A stretch of DNA of 64,000 nucleotides from Mixia osmundae IAM 14324 (GCF_000708205.1 NW_014575557.1:62001-126000), one strand, 5' to 3'; shown: positions 36,985 through 49,303, counted from the first letter of the stretch. Program-made: numbers and translations. The notes: generated from the letters alone by a model not told the origin.

Positions 36985-38719
36985 ATGCCGGTCCCATCCT
37001 CGCGTCGCAAGAATGTCAAGAAGGGCCTGTCCTTCACGATCATGGTTGTCGGTGAGCAGCTCCACTCGCAGCCCGCTAGCACGGTCATGCTGATCTCAAG
37101 TTGCTGCACAGGTGCTTCTGGCACAGGTCGAACCACATTTGGTACGGATGCGATGCGTTGAGCTGTGCATAGCAGCCCGAGCTGATGATGCTGCCCTCCA
37201 CAGTCAACACACTCTGCGAGACAGACGTAAGCTTGTCTCAGCGTGTGACAAGCTTTGGAAAAGCTGACGGGATCATGCTCGTCTCCTTGCGATGCCAAAT
37301 ACGACTGCACAGGTGCTCCAACACCAGATCAATGGAGCACCAGAGACTGCTCACATGGAGCCCGAAGTGCGCATCAAGCCTGTTCAAGTCGAGCTAGAGG
37401 AGGATGGCGTGCGCATCTCGCTCACCGTCGTCGATACGCCAGGCTTCGGTGAGCTGGCCAACGACATCTGCGCGCCCGAGCTTACATCTGCAATCGACCA
37501 GGCGACGCTGTCGACGGCAGCAGCGCGTAAGATGGCTGCCACTTGCTCCCATCGCATGCTGACAGAGTGGTACAGCTTCTCGGAGATTGTCGGCTACCTT
37601 GAGCGACAATACGATGACATTCTCGCCGAAGAATCGCGCATCAAGCGCAACCCTCGCTTCAGAGATAACCGCGTCCATGCGCTCATCTACTTCATCCCGC
37701 CTACCGGTCATGCGTACGTCTTGACGTAAATGCGTCATGCGTCAAGCTGAAAGCTTCTTCAGACTCCGAGAAATCGACATTGAGCTCATGCGACGTCTCT
37801 CGCCGCGCGTCAATGTCATTCCCGTCATTGGCAAAGCCGACTCGCTCACAGTCACCGAACTGAGAGCTTTCAAACAGCGAGTCCGTCTGCGCCTCCATAT
37901 GCCGAAGCGACTCTGAAGATGGCTTGCAAACAGATCATGGAGGACATCGAGCATTACGATATTCCAATTTACAACTTTCCTTACGATGTCGAAGAAGATG
38001 ACGAGGAGGTCATCCAGGACAATAGCGAGCTTCGAGTATGTTCCATTAGCTGTGCGCTGCTCAGAGCGCTGAAGGCCTCCGTCAGGCGATGTTGCCCTTC
38101 GCTATCGTTGGCGCAGAGGATGAGTTCCAGGCACATGGCCACACGATCCGGGGCAGACGATACCCATGGGGCATCGTCAATGTAGACGACCCCTCGCATT
38201 CAGACTTTGGGCGACTCCGCACCGTCTTGCTCTCTACGCACCTGACCGAGCTGGCACGCTGCTTCTTACTACTTTTATCGGGCTCAGCTGATAGAGAGGC
38301 TTTACGAGCAGAAGGAGACAGTGCACGATCATCACTACGAGGTCTACCGAACGGAGAAGCTCAGCGAGAGCGTCAACAAGGACGGCTCGCGTGCAGGCCT
38401 GGACGCCTCCATCTTGCCCGAAGATCTCGCCAATCAGAGCGTGCGCCTGAAAGAAGAGCAGCTCAGAAAAGAAGAGGAAAAGCTTCGCGAAATTGAGCTC
38501 AAGGTACGCTGGACCCTGCTCAATTCCAATGTCTACTGACCATTGCCTTGTCCTTTACGATAGGTCCAGCGCGAGATCTCAGAGAAGCGACAGGAGCTCG
38601 TCGCCAAGGAAGAGTCCCTCGTGGGTGCCTTTCACTTCCTCGTGGCATCGTCTCACATGTGGCTGTAGCGCAATCTTGAATCGCGACTTGCGCAGGCGCA
38701 ACACGCAGAAGCAATCTAA
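36985..38719 (+). CDS. Cdc11/AspA-type septin with many micro-exons
   Basis: ATG 36985 (MPVPSSRRKNVKKGLSFTI). About eleven introns chop this gene. Joined frames give the P-loop GASGTGRTTF (Arg in place of the usual Lys, as I recall for Cdc11/AspA), then VNTLCETD, VVDTPGFGDAVDGSSAF, YLERQYDDILAEESRIKRNP, FIPPTGHALREIDIELMRRL, PVIGKADSL, IYNFPYDVEEDDEE, LPFAIVGAEDE and RYPWGIVNV, and a C-terminal coiled coil (QLRKEEEKLREIE onward). Exons of 30 nt (37112-37141), 23 nt (37204-37226) and 25 nt (37502-37526) are included. The intron 38254-38311 is GC-AG, restoring LTEL/KETVHDHHYEVYRTEK. Septins form filaments at the bud neck and septum. Confidence 0.9.
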
Positions 38720-38832
38720 CGAGCCGCGACGATGTACGATATGCAGAAACATGTTGACACAACCTCGCTCGACCTTGCTCTTCCGTCTCGTACACTGACA
38801 TACATGCTGCAAGAGCCTTTCGCAGGCCTACA

Positions 38833-39399
38833 ATGCTGACAGGGCCCGTGCGCGAGACAGTCTTCCCACACTTGTCCCTCCGCTGGCTCGTTTTCGCCTT
38901 CGCCTGCTTGGCGGACGTCCAGATAGCGATGGACATGGGCGCAAACGAAAACATGACGTCGTCATTCAGAACTACAACTCGATTACTAGCAGCTGACGAG
39001 AGCAGCAGGGCAGCGAGTACGATTATGCCAATGGGAAGCCTGCATTTCGGCTCTGGCGATCTTCTGTGGTTTGCAGCTTGGACGCCTTCAAATAATGGCA
39101 CGACTGCAATAGCGGCGCTAGGCTTGCTTCTCATGGCAATGCTGTCTGCTTTTGTCGGCCAACTTAACACCCTCGTCGCGTCTTTCGACGCAGGGCCATC
39201 AATGCCCGTGATCGCGAATGAGAGGAGATCCCTCGGGTTCGGCGCTAAGCGATCGCCGAGTATGCGCGCAACACAGGCAATGCTAGCCGTGCTGCAAGGC
39301 TTATTACAATATTCTCTGATGCTCAGTCTCATGACTTTCAACGCCGGCCGACTTATCGCTATACTGCTCGGCTTGGGGCTCTACGAATGCATCCGATAG
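38833..39399 (+). CDS. Ctr-family copper transporter
   Basis: Single exon, 188 residues. A hydrophobic leader (LRWLVFAFACLADVQIA) may be a signal peptide. Then comes a Met-bearing external segment, MDMGANENM, and later MPMGSLHF, the methionine motifs used to capture Cu(I). Membrane spans follow: LLWFAAW region, TAIAALGLLLMAMLSAFV, and the last LQYSLMLSLMTFNAGRLIAI, in which the family's MxxxM/GxxxG-like helix pair is partly kept (MLSLMTFNAG). Short charged loop between spans. It should import copper at plasma membrane or vacuole as a trimer. It is tail-to-tail with RSC1/2, 14 bases apart. Confidence 0.82.
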   Translation: MLTGPVRETVFPHLSLRWLVFAFACLADVQIAMDMGANENMTSSFRTTTRLLAADESSRAASTIMPMGSLHFGSGDLLWFAAWTPSNNGTTAIAALGLLLMAMLSAFVGQLNTLVASFDAGPSMPVIANERRSLGFGAKRSPSMRATQAMLAVLQGLLQYSLMLSLMTFNAGRLIAILLGLGLYECIR

Positions 39400-39413
39400 T
39401 ACAGCCTCAAGAC

Positions 39414-42225
39414 CTACTGCTTTTTGGCTCTCTGACGCGCAAGGTGCTCGAGATACGCAAGAGAGTGAAACGGCCTCTTTGGAGGTATTCTGATCTGGGC
39501 CGGAGTCGTGTACCAAATCAGATCGCCCGAGAAAGGATCTGTTCGGAATAGCGAAGCTGCTTGAGCGGATTGTCAGCTTCACTCCGCGGACAAGCACACG
39601 CAGTGACTTGCCCAACTCAGCAGGCATGACTGCGAAGCGATCTTCGGCTACGGCCTTGTCTGCGTCTGTGATGATCTCAGTCTTGACCGGCTGAGGCGCC
39701 GGCAAAGGTGTTGCGTCTGCCGGTGAGACGACAGGCTCGGGAGCTCGCGGCGTCTGTGGCGTGATAGCATACTGCGGCGCAATGGCACGCGGGCTGGGAT
39801 ATGATGACGAGAGGGATGGCTGGGTTGCAAAGCTAGTAGGCATCGGCGAAGGTTGAGGCTGAGGCTGAGGGCTTTGCATCGGCGGTTGCGGGGTCGCAGG
39901 CAGGTCTCCTCGGGCACGCGCTTGCTGTTCCAGCAGTTCTCGCTCGATCGTTCGCTTCGTTCGATATTTCTTCGGCCGATTAGTTGACGGGCCAGCGATC
40001 CCTTGATCAGAGGGTGTCGATGGACCAATCATTGGGGGCGGCAGCCGGGGCGCGCCAGTCTTGTCCACTGGTGCATAGTATCTCAACTGATCTTCCTCTT
40101 CGCTAGGATCGGCCGCGCCGAGATGGCCGGGACCTTCTACTCCGCTCAGAAAGGGAGACGCAACCCTGCGCACGGAGACCGGCGGATCGGTCTGATAGAC
40201 GAGATCCACCTTGCGCGCTTCCTCGCAGACGCAAGACGCCCAACTCTTTATTTTCTTGAAGGTATGCTCTTTGTCGTCTTTGTATCGGTGCTCGCAAACG
40301 TACAAGGGTATGTCTGGCGTCCACAAGGGAGCCTGCAGACGGCCTCTGATATAGCGAGTCAGGAACATGACCATGCAGCGCCCGAGCACGTCTTCGATGT
40401 TGATATTGAAAAAGGTCGACGTCTTGAAGACTTCGTCTGCAAGGAAGACGCGATTGGGCGCATGAACCGTCTCCTCTGGTCGATAGTAATAGCAGAGCTC
40501 GAGCACTCTGCGAGACGAGCGGCGATCGACGAACATCTTGAAGATCTGCGCCACGATAGGCAAATGAGAATAGAGTGGATTATGCAGAAGCACCCATTCG
40601 CCTGCCAAAGCGTCAGCAATGATATCTCTCCATGGATGCACAGGCAGGACGGACCTGCAGCGTAAGTATTGCCTTTATAGTTGATACCATGTAAACCTTG
40701 GCGATCTTTGTAAAGCACCTTATTGCCGTTCTCCGCTGCTTGCATGACCTCGCGCGAGGTGCCAGGCGCGACGGGCAGTGTAGCAAGATCGGCGGGCTCG
40801 TATGAGATGGGTCTCGATGTTCCGTCACCCCGGGATAAATCCTGATAGATTCGCTACAGCACCGGTTGCCGGCTCAGCTGACGCTACGATCAAGCACGAT
40901 GCACATGCCTGTAGATATAGCGTGTCGCCATAGGCTAATCTGTCTTTGGGCGATATCCATTTCCGCGCCGTTGCGAAGGCATTGGTCATGTCACGATCGA
41001 AATGGTCAGCAGTCGAATAGGAGCCTGCCTTGAGTCGGGCCTGTAGAAGAGTGAGCAGGCGAGTCAGAAAGAGAGCAAAAAACTGACAGAGATAATGTTG
41101 AGATCGATTGTCTGGTGGTGGCCTTTGACGAGAGGATGCGCTCGAGCTTCTTCGCTCAGTGTGAGCATGCAGCGTGCCAATCGACGATTTGTCCTGCGCT
41201 GGCATTGAGACATGATAAAAGGACTACGACGAAGCTTACGCCGGGTGCTCGAAAGTCATGACTTTATCGAGAATAGACGAGAGGATCTCTTTCTGATACC
41301 CAGGCCGGTTTGCCTCTGCATGATTTGTCATCCATCCCGTCTCGGAATCCCAGATCTTTGCATTCTGCTCTCTCGCTTTACGCTCAGATCGCTTGACGTC
41401 CTTTTCTTCCTGGTCTTGCAGCATCGACTCGTCCTCGTCTCCGTCACCATCCCGTCTATCTTCAGATTCCCTGTCGCGGCGAGAGTTACGGTCATCCGCC
41501 TCGCCATCGTCTTCATCGCCTGCCGAATCCTCTTCTTCGTCTGATGGGTATATTCTAGCGGGCCCGGCAGCGCGCATGTTGTCGATGACTGCCGAAGGGT
41601 TGAGCAAGTCTGACATGTCTGCTACGATGACGGGCAGCTCTCCTGTAGCCACACGGTCAGCCCAGAGCGTGTCTTGCTCCGCCTGCTCGCTCTTGTGAGC
41701 CACTATCGAGGCTTGTAGATCGTCAGGACGCACCTGAAGACGGTCTGCGTCCTTTGCAATCGTCGAAGAGTGGTTGTTGTATGTCTGCGCGTTTCGCCAG
41801 ACGAGGCGCATGTCGACATAGGCTTCCTCTGCTGCCGAGTAGAGATTCTCTTTGACAGCTTGCTTGATCTGTCTCAGCGAGCGCGGGTGCCTGATCACGT
41901 CATAGTACTGAGGCGCTTCGACGGCAGTCGGCAGATCTTTGAACGGTCCCCCGAGGTTGCGGCCATTGCGATTTCTGAGATTGCTCAACTTGTCTACGAT
42001 GTCGAGCAGCGCCGCCCTGATGCTCGACGTGACGGCCGTCTGCTTCTTGCCGGGAGAAGCGGGTGCACTCTGGCCTGAGCCCGTCTGGGCACCGTACAAG
42101 CTCGAGGCTTTGAAAGTGATCTTGGGCACCACGCCTGGCTTCACCTCGGTCATAGCTGGCGTGGCTACCCCAGGAGGTGATGCTGCAGACGATGTTGACG
42201 CCCTTCGACGCTTCTGTGCGGCCAT
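39414..42225 (-). CDS. RSC chromatin remodeller subunit Rsc1/Rsc2-like (two bromodomains plus BAH)
   Basis: ATG 42225 (MAAQKRRRASTSSAA). Bromodomain 1 spans about residues 65-165: FKDLP, YYDVIRHPRSL and RNAQTYN with its acetyl-lysine Asn. An acidic tract follows, then bromodomain 2 (ILSSILDKVMTF, then across splices LNIIS/ARLKAGSYSTADHFDRDM), whose Asn position is not obvious (ATARKWIS). The BAH domain starts GEWVLLHNPL and includes PIVAQIFKMF, CYYYRPEETVHA and RCMVMFLTRYIRG. The Gln/Pro-rich tail ends LARQRAKKQ. Intron 40842-40918 is GC-AG (CTACAG/GCATGT), needed to continue LYLQ/DLSRGDG. Rsc1/2 recruit the RSC complex to acetylated promoters. Confidence 0.92.
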
Positions 42226-42501
42226 GAGATGCTGGCCTTGAGCTGTTCTCGTCAGTCCAGTCGCTCTCGTCGCTTGGCGCGTCGAACGTCGAACACACTC
42301 GCAAAGGCCAAGTTGGCATCAATCTGGGGCGCCATGACAGACTTGAAGAGCCTCCAAGAGCTATCGCGTGCTGCAGAGCAGTCGACGTGAGCATCCGAGC
42401 ACGCGAGAAGCAGACAGATCGGAACACGAGCGGCTCAGGACGACTGCCCTGCAGGCCCTGCCTTTGGCGGCAACGAGCAAGCCTGCAGAGCAAGCGCCAG
42501 C
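42226..42501. promoter_or_regulatory. Bidirectional promoter, RSC1/2-like / Sel1-repeat gene
   Basis: The 276 bases between divergent ATGs hold no coding frame with domains and no box that I recognise. Confidence 0.4.
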
Positions 42502-45500
42502 ATGCCAAGTATCGACTATGTCCCCCAAATCGATCCCCGCGCTTCGTTCAGTCTAGCACAAGCGCCAGGAAGTCAGCGCAGACTTGCGGACTCTCACACA
42601 AGCTCATTCACGCGCGCTACGCCGAGTCCTCATCCTGCACACCCGCCTGAGACCAACAAAGGCTTCTATCGTGAAAGAGGCTACAAGAATGATCCTCCCG
42701 CCTCAGATGCACGTCCCATCTCCGCTGGATCACAGAGGAGAAAGCTCACCAAACGACGCCAAAATGCGCCTCAGCATGTCAACGCGACCGTCGAGGCCAA
42801 CAGCCCGCTCTTACAGACGAATGAAGTCAGAGAGGGTCACTCAAGGAGCGTCGGCCTCTCCTACTACTTCACTGAGCCACCCTCCGTCGATGACTACATC
42901 GCGCGAGACCCTGAGCAACCTCGCGAGCAAGACGAGCGCCAACAGCAAGAACAGTACTACCTCCCGCAGATTCAGCCTTGTATACCCACCGGCTCCCCTG
43001 CCCAAGCTCATCCTGAGAGCCAGCAGCGTGATAACAATCAGTCTAGACAATCCTCCCGCACTGTCGGCGGCCAATCGAACGCTCATGGTAGGCCGATCGT
43101 CCCGCCAAGACAAGCGCCTGCGGTTCCTTATGCGCCCCGGGATCCGGAAGCCGTCCAAGCAAGATCGCCGCTTGCTCAGCTCGCGCACTCGAGCCAGCGA
43201 ACGGCAGCCAGCACGCGCGAAACCATACGCAAAAGGCAGCAGGACGAGCAGATGACGCACGCGACTCCCGCAGATCAACAGCAGGATGGGCTCTCTTACC
43301 TCTCTGGTCATGTGCAAGGATCTACATCATACCGCTCTGATGAGGCAGAACTGCACAATGGGCGGTACCCCCATGACGAGCAGCACCACTATGATAGCGG
43401 CCCGCAAGACTCGTACTCGACGAGGCCAGTACCGCCAACGCGAGCGCAGCATAGACACACTTCAAGTCACGGCTCTTCGGTCTACTCGGTATCGAGTCTC
43501 AAGGCATCTGCTTCTGCCAATGACATCGCTCGCTCCTTACGATCGGACGAGCCAGGCCTTCCGCCTGCTCGACTGCCATACGCCGGCTCAGCGAACGCTC
43601 ACAAGCGAGGGCCGTCCGAGTCGAGCAATCACATGCTGTCCGCCAACGGAACCAGACTCACCGATGCTTTCCGACTGTCGTATGCAACCAATCAGACAGA
43701 ATCGGAATCCCTCGTCGATCACGTGTCCAGCACGCTTTCGCCTGTCGACAGCCTACAGCATGATGCGACACTTGTCAGACCGCTGCACGGCCATCCAGGC
43801 CTAGCTTTAAGCTCGCTAGCTCGTGATGCATCACAGAGAACGCATGCGACAAAGTACAGCAGCTCCGGCACGGCCGTGCTCGATCAAAATCCGTTCAAAT
43901 ACCAGGTCAGTCCAAAACTTTGAGCAGCGGGCATTCACGGCGCACGCTCACATGATCGCAGGGCTTGGCGGAAGATGGTCGCACGTCTGGTGAAATGGCA
44001 CCATGCTCTCCGGACAGCGACTATCGATCAACTGCGTCAGATGCGCTTGCTCGCAGCAGTGAAGAGCAAAACAGTAGGCCAGTACACACTGCCGGCTATC
44101 TTGGTCTGTCCATCCAGCAAGAACGACCCACATCAGCTATATCGACCATCGGCGATCTTGTCTGGCAGCCGTCGGACGCCCGCCCCACGTCGATCGCCAC
44201 ACGACATCGCTCTCATACTTTGTCATCCCTAGGTGGCCGCAATTTCTCTCGTCCAATGCGTAACATCACCGCGGCTGCGAACAATCTGCATTTGGACGAC
44301 CCTGCGCCTATCTCTCCTCCTGGGCCAGCAAAGCTCCAGCGCCGTCAGTCAAATCGTTCTGCTAGGTCTTCAGGCTCAACGAGCCCGAAAGAATCTCTCA
44401 AAAGTCGTTTGTCTATGCGGTCCATGAAGCTCAGACTCGAGACCCGATATACGAGAGGGGCAGCCTCACCATCCGATTCGTCACCTTTGCAAGTACCTCG
44501 AACGCCAATCGATCCGCCGCGGATCACACTCTCTCATATACCCGATCCCCAGTTAGGATCTCCAGATGACTACTATCAGCAAGCTTTAAGCGCCACTGAA
44601 GCCCGCGAGACAAAGCCGAAGCACTGGCCAAATCAGCCTGCGATGCCAGATTCCTTGGGGGAAGTCAGGCCATTGCGCACGGAGGAGTCTCGCCAACGCG
44701 CTGCGCACTCTCAGACCCCGCCTCGCTCGAGCTCCCGTCAGAATTTATCGCGATCGCAGTCACCCTCGACCGTTGGTGAATCACCCCAGATTAACACGTC
44801 GCCTTTCCTCAACGCGCAAACGCCGCCATTGCCGTCAGGTCCTTTCACTGACCACGATGCTTCGCATCTCTCGTCTGCCAGGCCATCGCAGTCGCGTTTG
44901 GCCAGCAATCAGATGTCTCCTCCGTCGCCTGTGCATTCTGCTTGCAGCACTGATTCGTTCCATCCTGTTCCCGTTCAGTCGTCAACCTTTGCAAAGACCA
45001 AGGCGACTTTGATCTCGTCTGTACCGCAAACGCAAAGAGGTAAAGCAGATCCGCCGCAGCTCAACACGCAAGATCCTATACATTGCTTGCAGCTCGGTAT
45101 CGACTTTCACGAGCGGGGCGACTTGCCTCGCTCTGCTTTGTATTTCGAGCGCAGTGCCAGCTTGCAAGGCGGCTGTGGCACAGGCATGCTCATGTGGGGT
45201 CTCGCACTTCGACATGGTTGGGGCGTGCAGCAAAATCAAAGCACGGGTTTTGCCTTTATCAAGCGTGCGGCAGAGAGCGTCGTCGACAATCTCGAATATG
45301 CGGTCCAACATCCTGACGACATCGCACACGGGAAGACACCGCCGCAAATCAACAAGGTATATCGCATCCAACTATCCGCTCTGAGTGCTGATGCGATGTG
45401 AGTAACAGGCAGAGCTCGTCCTTGCTGTCTATGGTACGTCCTACGAGCTCATCGCATCATCCTCACTGACACAGTCTGTAGAGCTTGCACAATGTATGCT

Positions 45501-45824
45501 CAGAGGATGGGGAACGAAGAAAGATAAGAAGAGAGCGCTCAAGTATTTTGAGCTCGCGGCAAAGCTTGGGGACGCCGATGCTCAGCAAGAAGTACGTCGG
45601 GCATCACATGCGTGCATCTCAACTAATATTCGTACAGCTCGGTTATTGCTACCAATTTGGCAAAGGCTGCCCCAAGGATCTCAAGAAGGCCGCTCATTAC
45701 TATCGCCTTGCGGAGCAGCAAGGCTTCCAGACATTTGGTCTGCAGGTACGATCATCTCCAGTTCGGCCAGACTGCATTGAACGAGACTCCACAGTGGATA
45801 CACAAGCCAAAGTGGCAAGACTAG
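42502..45824 (+). CDS. Sel1-repeat protein, Dsf2/Chs-activator type
   Basis: Six exons (42502-43905, 43962-45356, 45409-45433, 45482-45591, 45638-45745, 45795-45824) give 1,023 residues. The first 800 or so are disordered and Ser/Pro/Arg-rich. The C-terminal part carries Sel1-like repeats: HCLQLGIDFHERGDLPRSALY, GTGMLMWGLALRHGWGV, LVLAVYELAQCMLRGWGTKKD, ALKYFELAAKLGDADAQQ and LGYCYQFGKGCPKDLKKAAHYY, and ends WIHKPKWQD. This layout matches the fungal Dsf2 group, linked by homology to chitin synthase regulators and septation; that role is inferred. One exon is only 25 nt. The last stop is 46 bases from the convergent LRR gene. Confidence 0.85.
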
Positions 45825-45869
45825 TTGCGCTATCTCTGTTGTTTTGTTGTTGCTCGTTTAAAGTACTGT

Positions 45870-48421
45870 CTATTGCTTTGCTGCCGGCTTAGCTTCCTTG
45901 CTGGGAGCGTCGCGCTTGGCATCTTTATTCGTCTTCCGATGTTTCTTGCCGCCGCGAGATTTGACGGACCAGCCAACGACGGTGTGACCTTGTGCAGTTG
46001 CATGGGACGAGTCGTGTTTTGCACTGTAGACTATCTTCCGCTCCGATTTTGCGGCATTGGGGCTGAGCGCACTCTCGCTGTTGCGCCGAGGCGTCTGATC
46101 AGGACGAGTAACCTCAGCGCCTCGCCCAATCGTCTGCGCGGATTGCTTTGGCGATAGTGGCGACGGCCAGAGGACGCTAGGCGATGCTTTATCGGACAGA
46201 TGCTCAGCATAGGAAAATCGCCTGGCCGTCTGTGCAGCTGCGACCGCCGTCGACGTACTCGCGCTGGATACAGGGAGAGCAGGCCACTCTTCTGTCTCTT
46301 CGGCTGTGTCCTCTCCTTCTTCCGCTTCCTCGGTCACGAGGCTTGATTCGCGGAAAAGGCCTAGCTTTTCGCAAAGGACATATCGCTGATCGGCCAAAGG
46401 TAGACCGTGGCTTGCTTCCAGAGTGTAACCGCGCTCCTCAATGACGACGGGCAGGTTGGCTGCCTCCGTGACAATCTCTGTCTTCTTGAGCTTGCCCTTT
46501 GCGGTCGTGGTCACAAACACCCATCGTCCCATACCGCCTCGGCCGTACCACTCGAGCATCTCGAGCTCGGTAGCGCGCTTCTTGATCCGCTTGAGATCTT
46601 TCTGGCTCGGCATGATATCGATGTTGATGGGCGAAGTGAGCGAGGCTGACTTTGCGTGGCTGATATCGTTGAGAGCGCGAGATGGCGAAGTTGGAGGCGT
46701 GTCGATCGCAGGCATCTTGCTCAGCCGATCTGTGCTCGCTTGCGCAAGCTTGCGCTCCGGCGAAGCTGCAGGCGTGGCCGGCATGTGTGTCGTCCAAAGC
46801 GTTGTCGTCGTCGGCTTGAGCTGGAGCAGTGATAATGCTGAGGGACTGACACTGAGCCGTAAGGCTCGTAAGTCGCTACTCAGCCCCAGAGCTTGAGCAA
46901 TCTGTGACGTGCTCGCGTTTTCAATAGTGTCCGGCCGAGGAGGTGAAGCTACTCACAAACTTGTCGATGGGCAGATCAATCATGAGCGAGATATGAGTTG
47001 CGACAGAGCAGCTCTCGAGGATGATTCTAGCCTGATCGAATGAGCAGCTGAAGAAGTCGAGAATGAGCGTCCTGATTGATCGCGTATCTCTAGAGAGTGC
47101 TTGAACCAGCGCAGAGGGGATTGCCCGTGGCCTGACGACTTCCTCGCAAGGTATCTCTTCGTGTTGACCTGACGTGAGTGCTTCGATGGGAATGACGCGC
47201 TCGATCACGAATTCACCCAATGAAGGTTGAGTCGGTCCAAAGAGCGCGTCGAGCGAGTCGAGATGATCTGGTGTCCAGCTATGATGATGTCCATCTTCCG
47301 CGAACCGTATGACCAAGGACATCATAGATGCCGGCAGCTGACAGTGTGTCCAAGCCTTGCGCGTCAGCCGGCCTGTGGAGTGGCGCAGTATCAGCTTTAG
47401 CCCAGCTGACCACATCTTCCTCGCCTTCAAATTCGGTCAGCTCGAGGTGGGTGAGCGACAAGGTAGCATCGAGCAGGGACTTGAGACCCTTGTCGGTCAC
47501 CTTCGTACCTGACATTCTGATGATCTTGAACGTCTGTAGACGTTTTGAGTATGTGCCCACATCGGTAAAGAATTGATCGTCGAGAAAGGGCGATGCGATG
47601 ACTTTGAGGTGCAGCAGACCCGGTAGATCTGCAATCGCACGGCCCAGATTCCGTACACCCTCGAGTGAGAGATCAGAGACGACAATCTGGGTGAGTTTGT
47701 CGGACGAGAGCTGCAGGATCTGTGGACAGTCCCATCGTCGTCTGCTATCGCCTAGCAAAGGGGCACCCGGATCCGCGTGACCGTCGACCACGATCCTCTC
47801 TAGCTTGCGTAGGCCCTTGATGACGACTCCCATCGAGCGAGGCAGCGTGCGCTTGGCCTTCCATTCGAGTACTTGCAGGTTCGTGAGAGCAGACATCAGG
47901 TGGAAGAGAGTATTCTCCTCTAGCGACGAGGGCAGGCGAGCTACTGTTTGCTGGACATCTTCATCAGAGGATGGATTAGGGCTTGCAGGCAGTACCGTGA
48001 GGTGTCTGACTGCCTCTGCGTATTTTCTCGTGCAAGGACCGAACAGACGATCGCGGTCGGTCAGGAGGAGTGTCCTCACGGGACAGCTGATCCCTCCCGG
48101 GCCCGACGCAGGGCTTGTCTCTGTAAAGCCCCTGGCTCCTGCTAAGAGGAAGATGGAGTCGTCGTCGACGAGGGTGAGGTGGCCATAGACGGCCGAAAGA
48201 GCTGCTTGGTGCCATTGTGGTCCTAGCTGAGCGAGAAAGAGCATCCGAGCAGCCGGATCATCTGTGATCGCGTGTATGATGATCGTCTCCATCACTCGCC
48301 TGGGTAAACTGGAAGGGATGCGGCCCGCCCAGCTGTCCCCGGCCGGCGAAAGTCCATTGCCCGCTATCACTCGTTTGTCTTGCCCCTCGCTCGACACCCG
48401 CCCAGCCGTGCCTTTGACCAT
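45870..48421 (-). CDS. F-box/LRR-like protein with long C-terminal extension
   Basis: ATG 48421 (MVKGTAGRVSS). The N-terminal IPSSLPRRVMETIIIHAI with LAQLGPQWHQAALSAVYGHL resembles an F-box region, followed by irregular leucine-rich repeats (LTNLQVLEW, LRKLERIVV, LTQIVVSDLSLEGVRNLG, LQTFKIIRMSGTKVTDKGL). Two introns then lead on to LIDLPIDKF/IAQALGLSSDLRALRLS, and the frame stays open through an internal ATG at 46784 to the stop at 45870. I therefore read one gene. The C-terminal part, LEWYGRGGMGRWVFVTTTAKG and a Lys-rich end, has no recognised domain. If the second intron were wrong, the region below 46784 would be a separate 304-codon gene. Confidence 0.6.
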
Positions 48422-48799
48422 GGCACGGAGTCAGGCTGCCTCACAACAAAGCGAGAGATGTCTGCTCCGAGAGGGCACAAGCTCTTGCAGGCTGTGCGCG
48501 CAGACTTTTTCTCGACTCAAGGTCTGCGTCGTCAATGTCACCGAGGAGGCTCTGCCGACGCGTCGAGGCAATGCGTTTCATCGTGAAGTATCAAGAGCGA
48601 GTGGGCTGAGAGGTCAAGAAGGGAAGGGTAGTCGGCGCGTGTCAGGGACAGACAGGCTCAAGCGAGTGTAGCGTCGATGACGCGCGCTGTCCCAGTCCCA
48701 AGGCTTGGGCTGTAGATCGTCGTGAGAGACGCCACCTCGCGGAATCGAGTTCTGTCGCCAAGATTCGATTGCCCACTCTGCTGCTAAGCTCAATAAGCA
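48422..48799. promoter_or_regulatory. Bidirectional intergenic region, LRR gene / SPT small subunit
   Basis: This 378-base gap separates two divergent ATGs. I see no RNA gene or repeat. Confidence 0.4.
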
Positions 48800-49303
48800 A
48801 TGTCAACTATGACAATCACCAAGGCAGACAAGACTGTGAAGCCTATCGATCGCACCTCTGGCGCGTCACGACAGCGCACGAACGACCCTTGGCGCAATAC
48901 GAGAGAGCCGTGGAGGCAGAGCAATAGCTCCATCTCTTACGTCCGGAAACGTCTGCAGGACAGGCTAGACAGAGCTTGGCTATGCTGGACAGGCCTACTG
49001 CCTTTTAGCCTCCTAGAAAGTGTATGTCATCCGCTCAAGAGCTGCGCCGGGCGTATCTGACTCGTTTGTTTGCAGTGGGAGATCACGCTCGTCCGTAAGC
49101 CGCCGATATCGATCATGGTCCGGCGGACATAGAGCTGACTTGATTTGCTGATCATAGACGTCATCTTCCTCGTCGTGTCCGTCTTGCTCTGCCAATTCGG
49201 CGCAAAGGGCTTGCAAGGCTATGGTGGAGCCCTGACGAGACGACTGCAGTACTACTACACCGGCGAACTCTCCTCTGTTGCCGATCAGGACTGGCATTAC
49301 TGA
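48800..49303 (+). CDS. Small membrane protein, probable serine palmitoyltransferase small subunit
   Basis: Exons 48800-49021, 49076-49094 (19 nt) and 49158-49303 give 128 residues in exact frame. A basic hydrophilic N-terminus leads to SYVRKRLQDRLDRAWLCW, then LLPFSLLESWEITLVHVI, FLVVSVLLCQF and a YYY-bearing tail. The arrangement of aromatic helix, then L-E-x-W-E, then a membrane helix parallels ssSPT proteins (human SPTSSA has YMLEPWERT at this place). Such subunits activate serine palmitoyltransferase, the first step of sphingolipid synthesis, at the ER. Similarity is read by eye over a short region; confidence rests on the LExWE motif and the two clean splices. Confidence 0.65.

Noticed and set aside
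36652-37065. Minus-strand frame extending upstream of the SDR start
   Set aside because: Only its last 31 codons are used (from ATG 36747); the rest is antisense to the first exons of the septin gene.
47380-47430. Possible GC-AG intron (GAAG/GCGAGG) in the LRR gene
   Set aside because: A normal GT-AG intron slightly downstream (after DTL) also restores the frame, so I did not count it.
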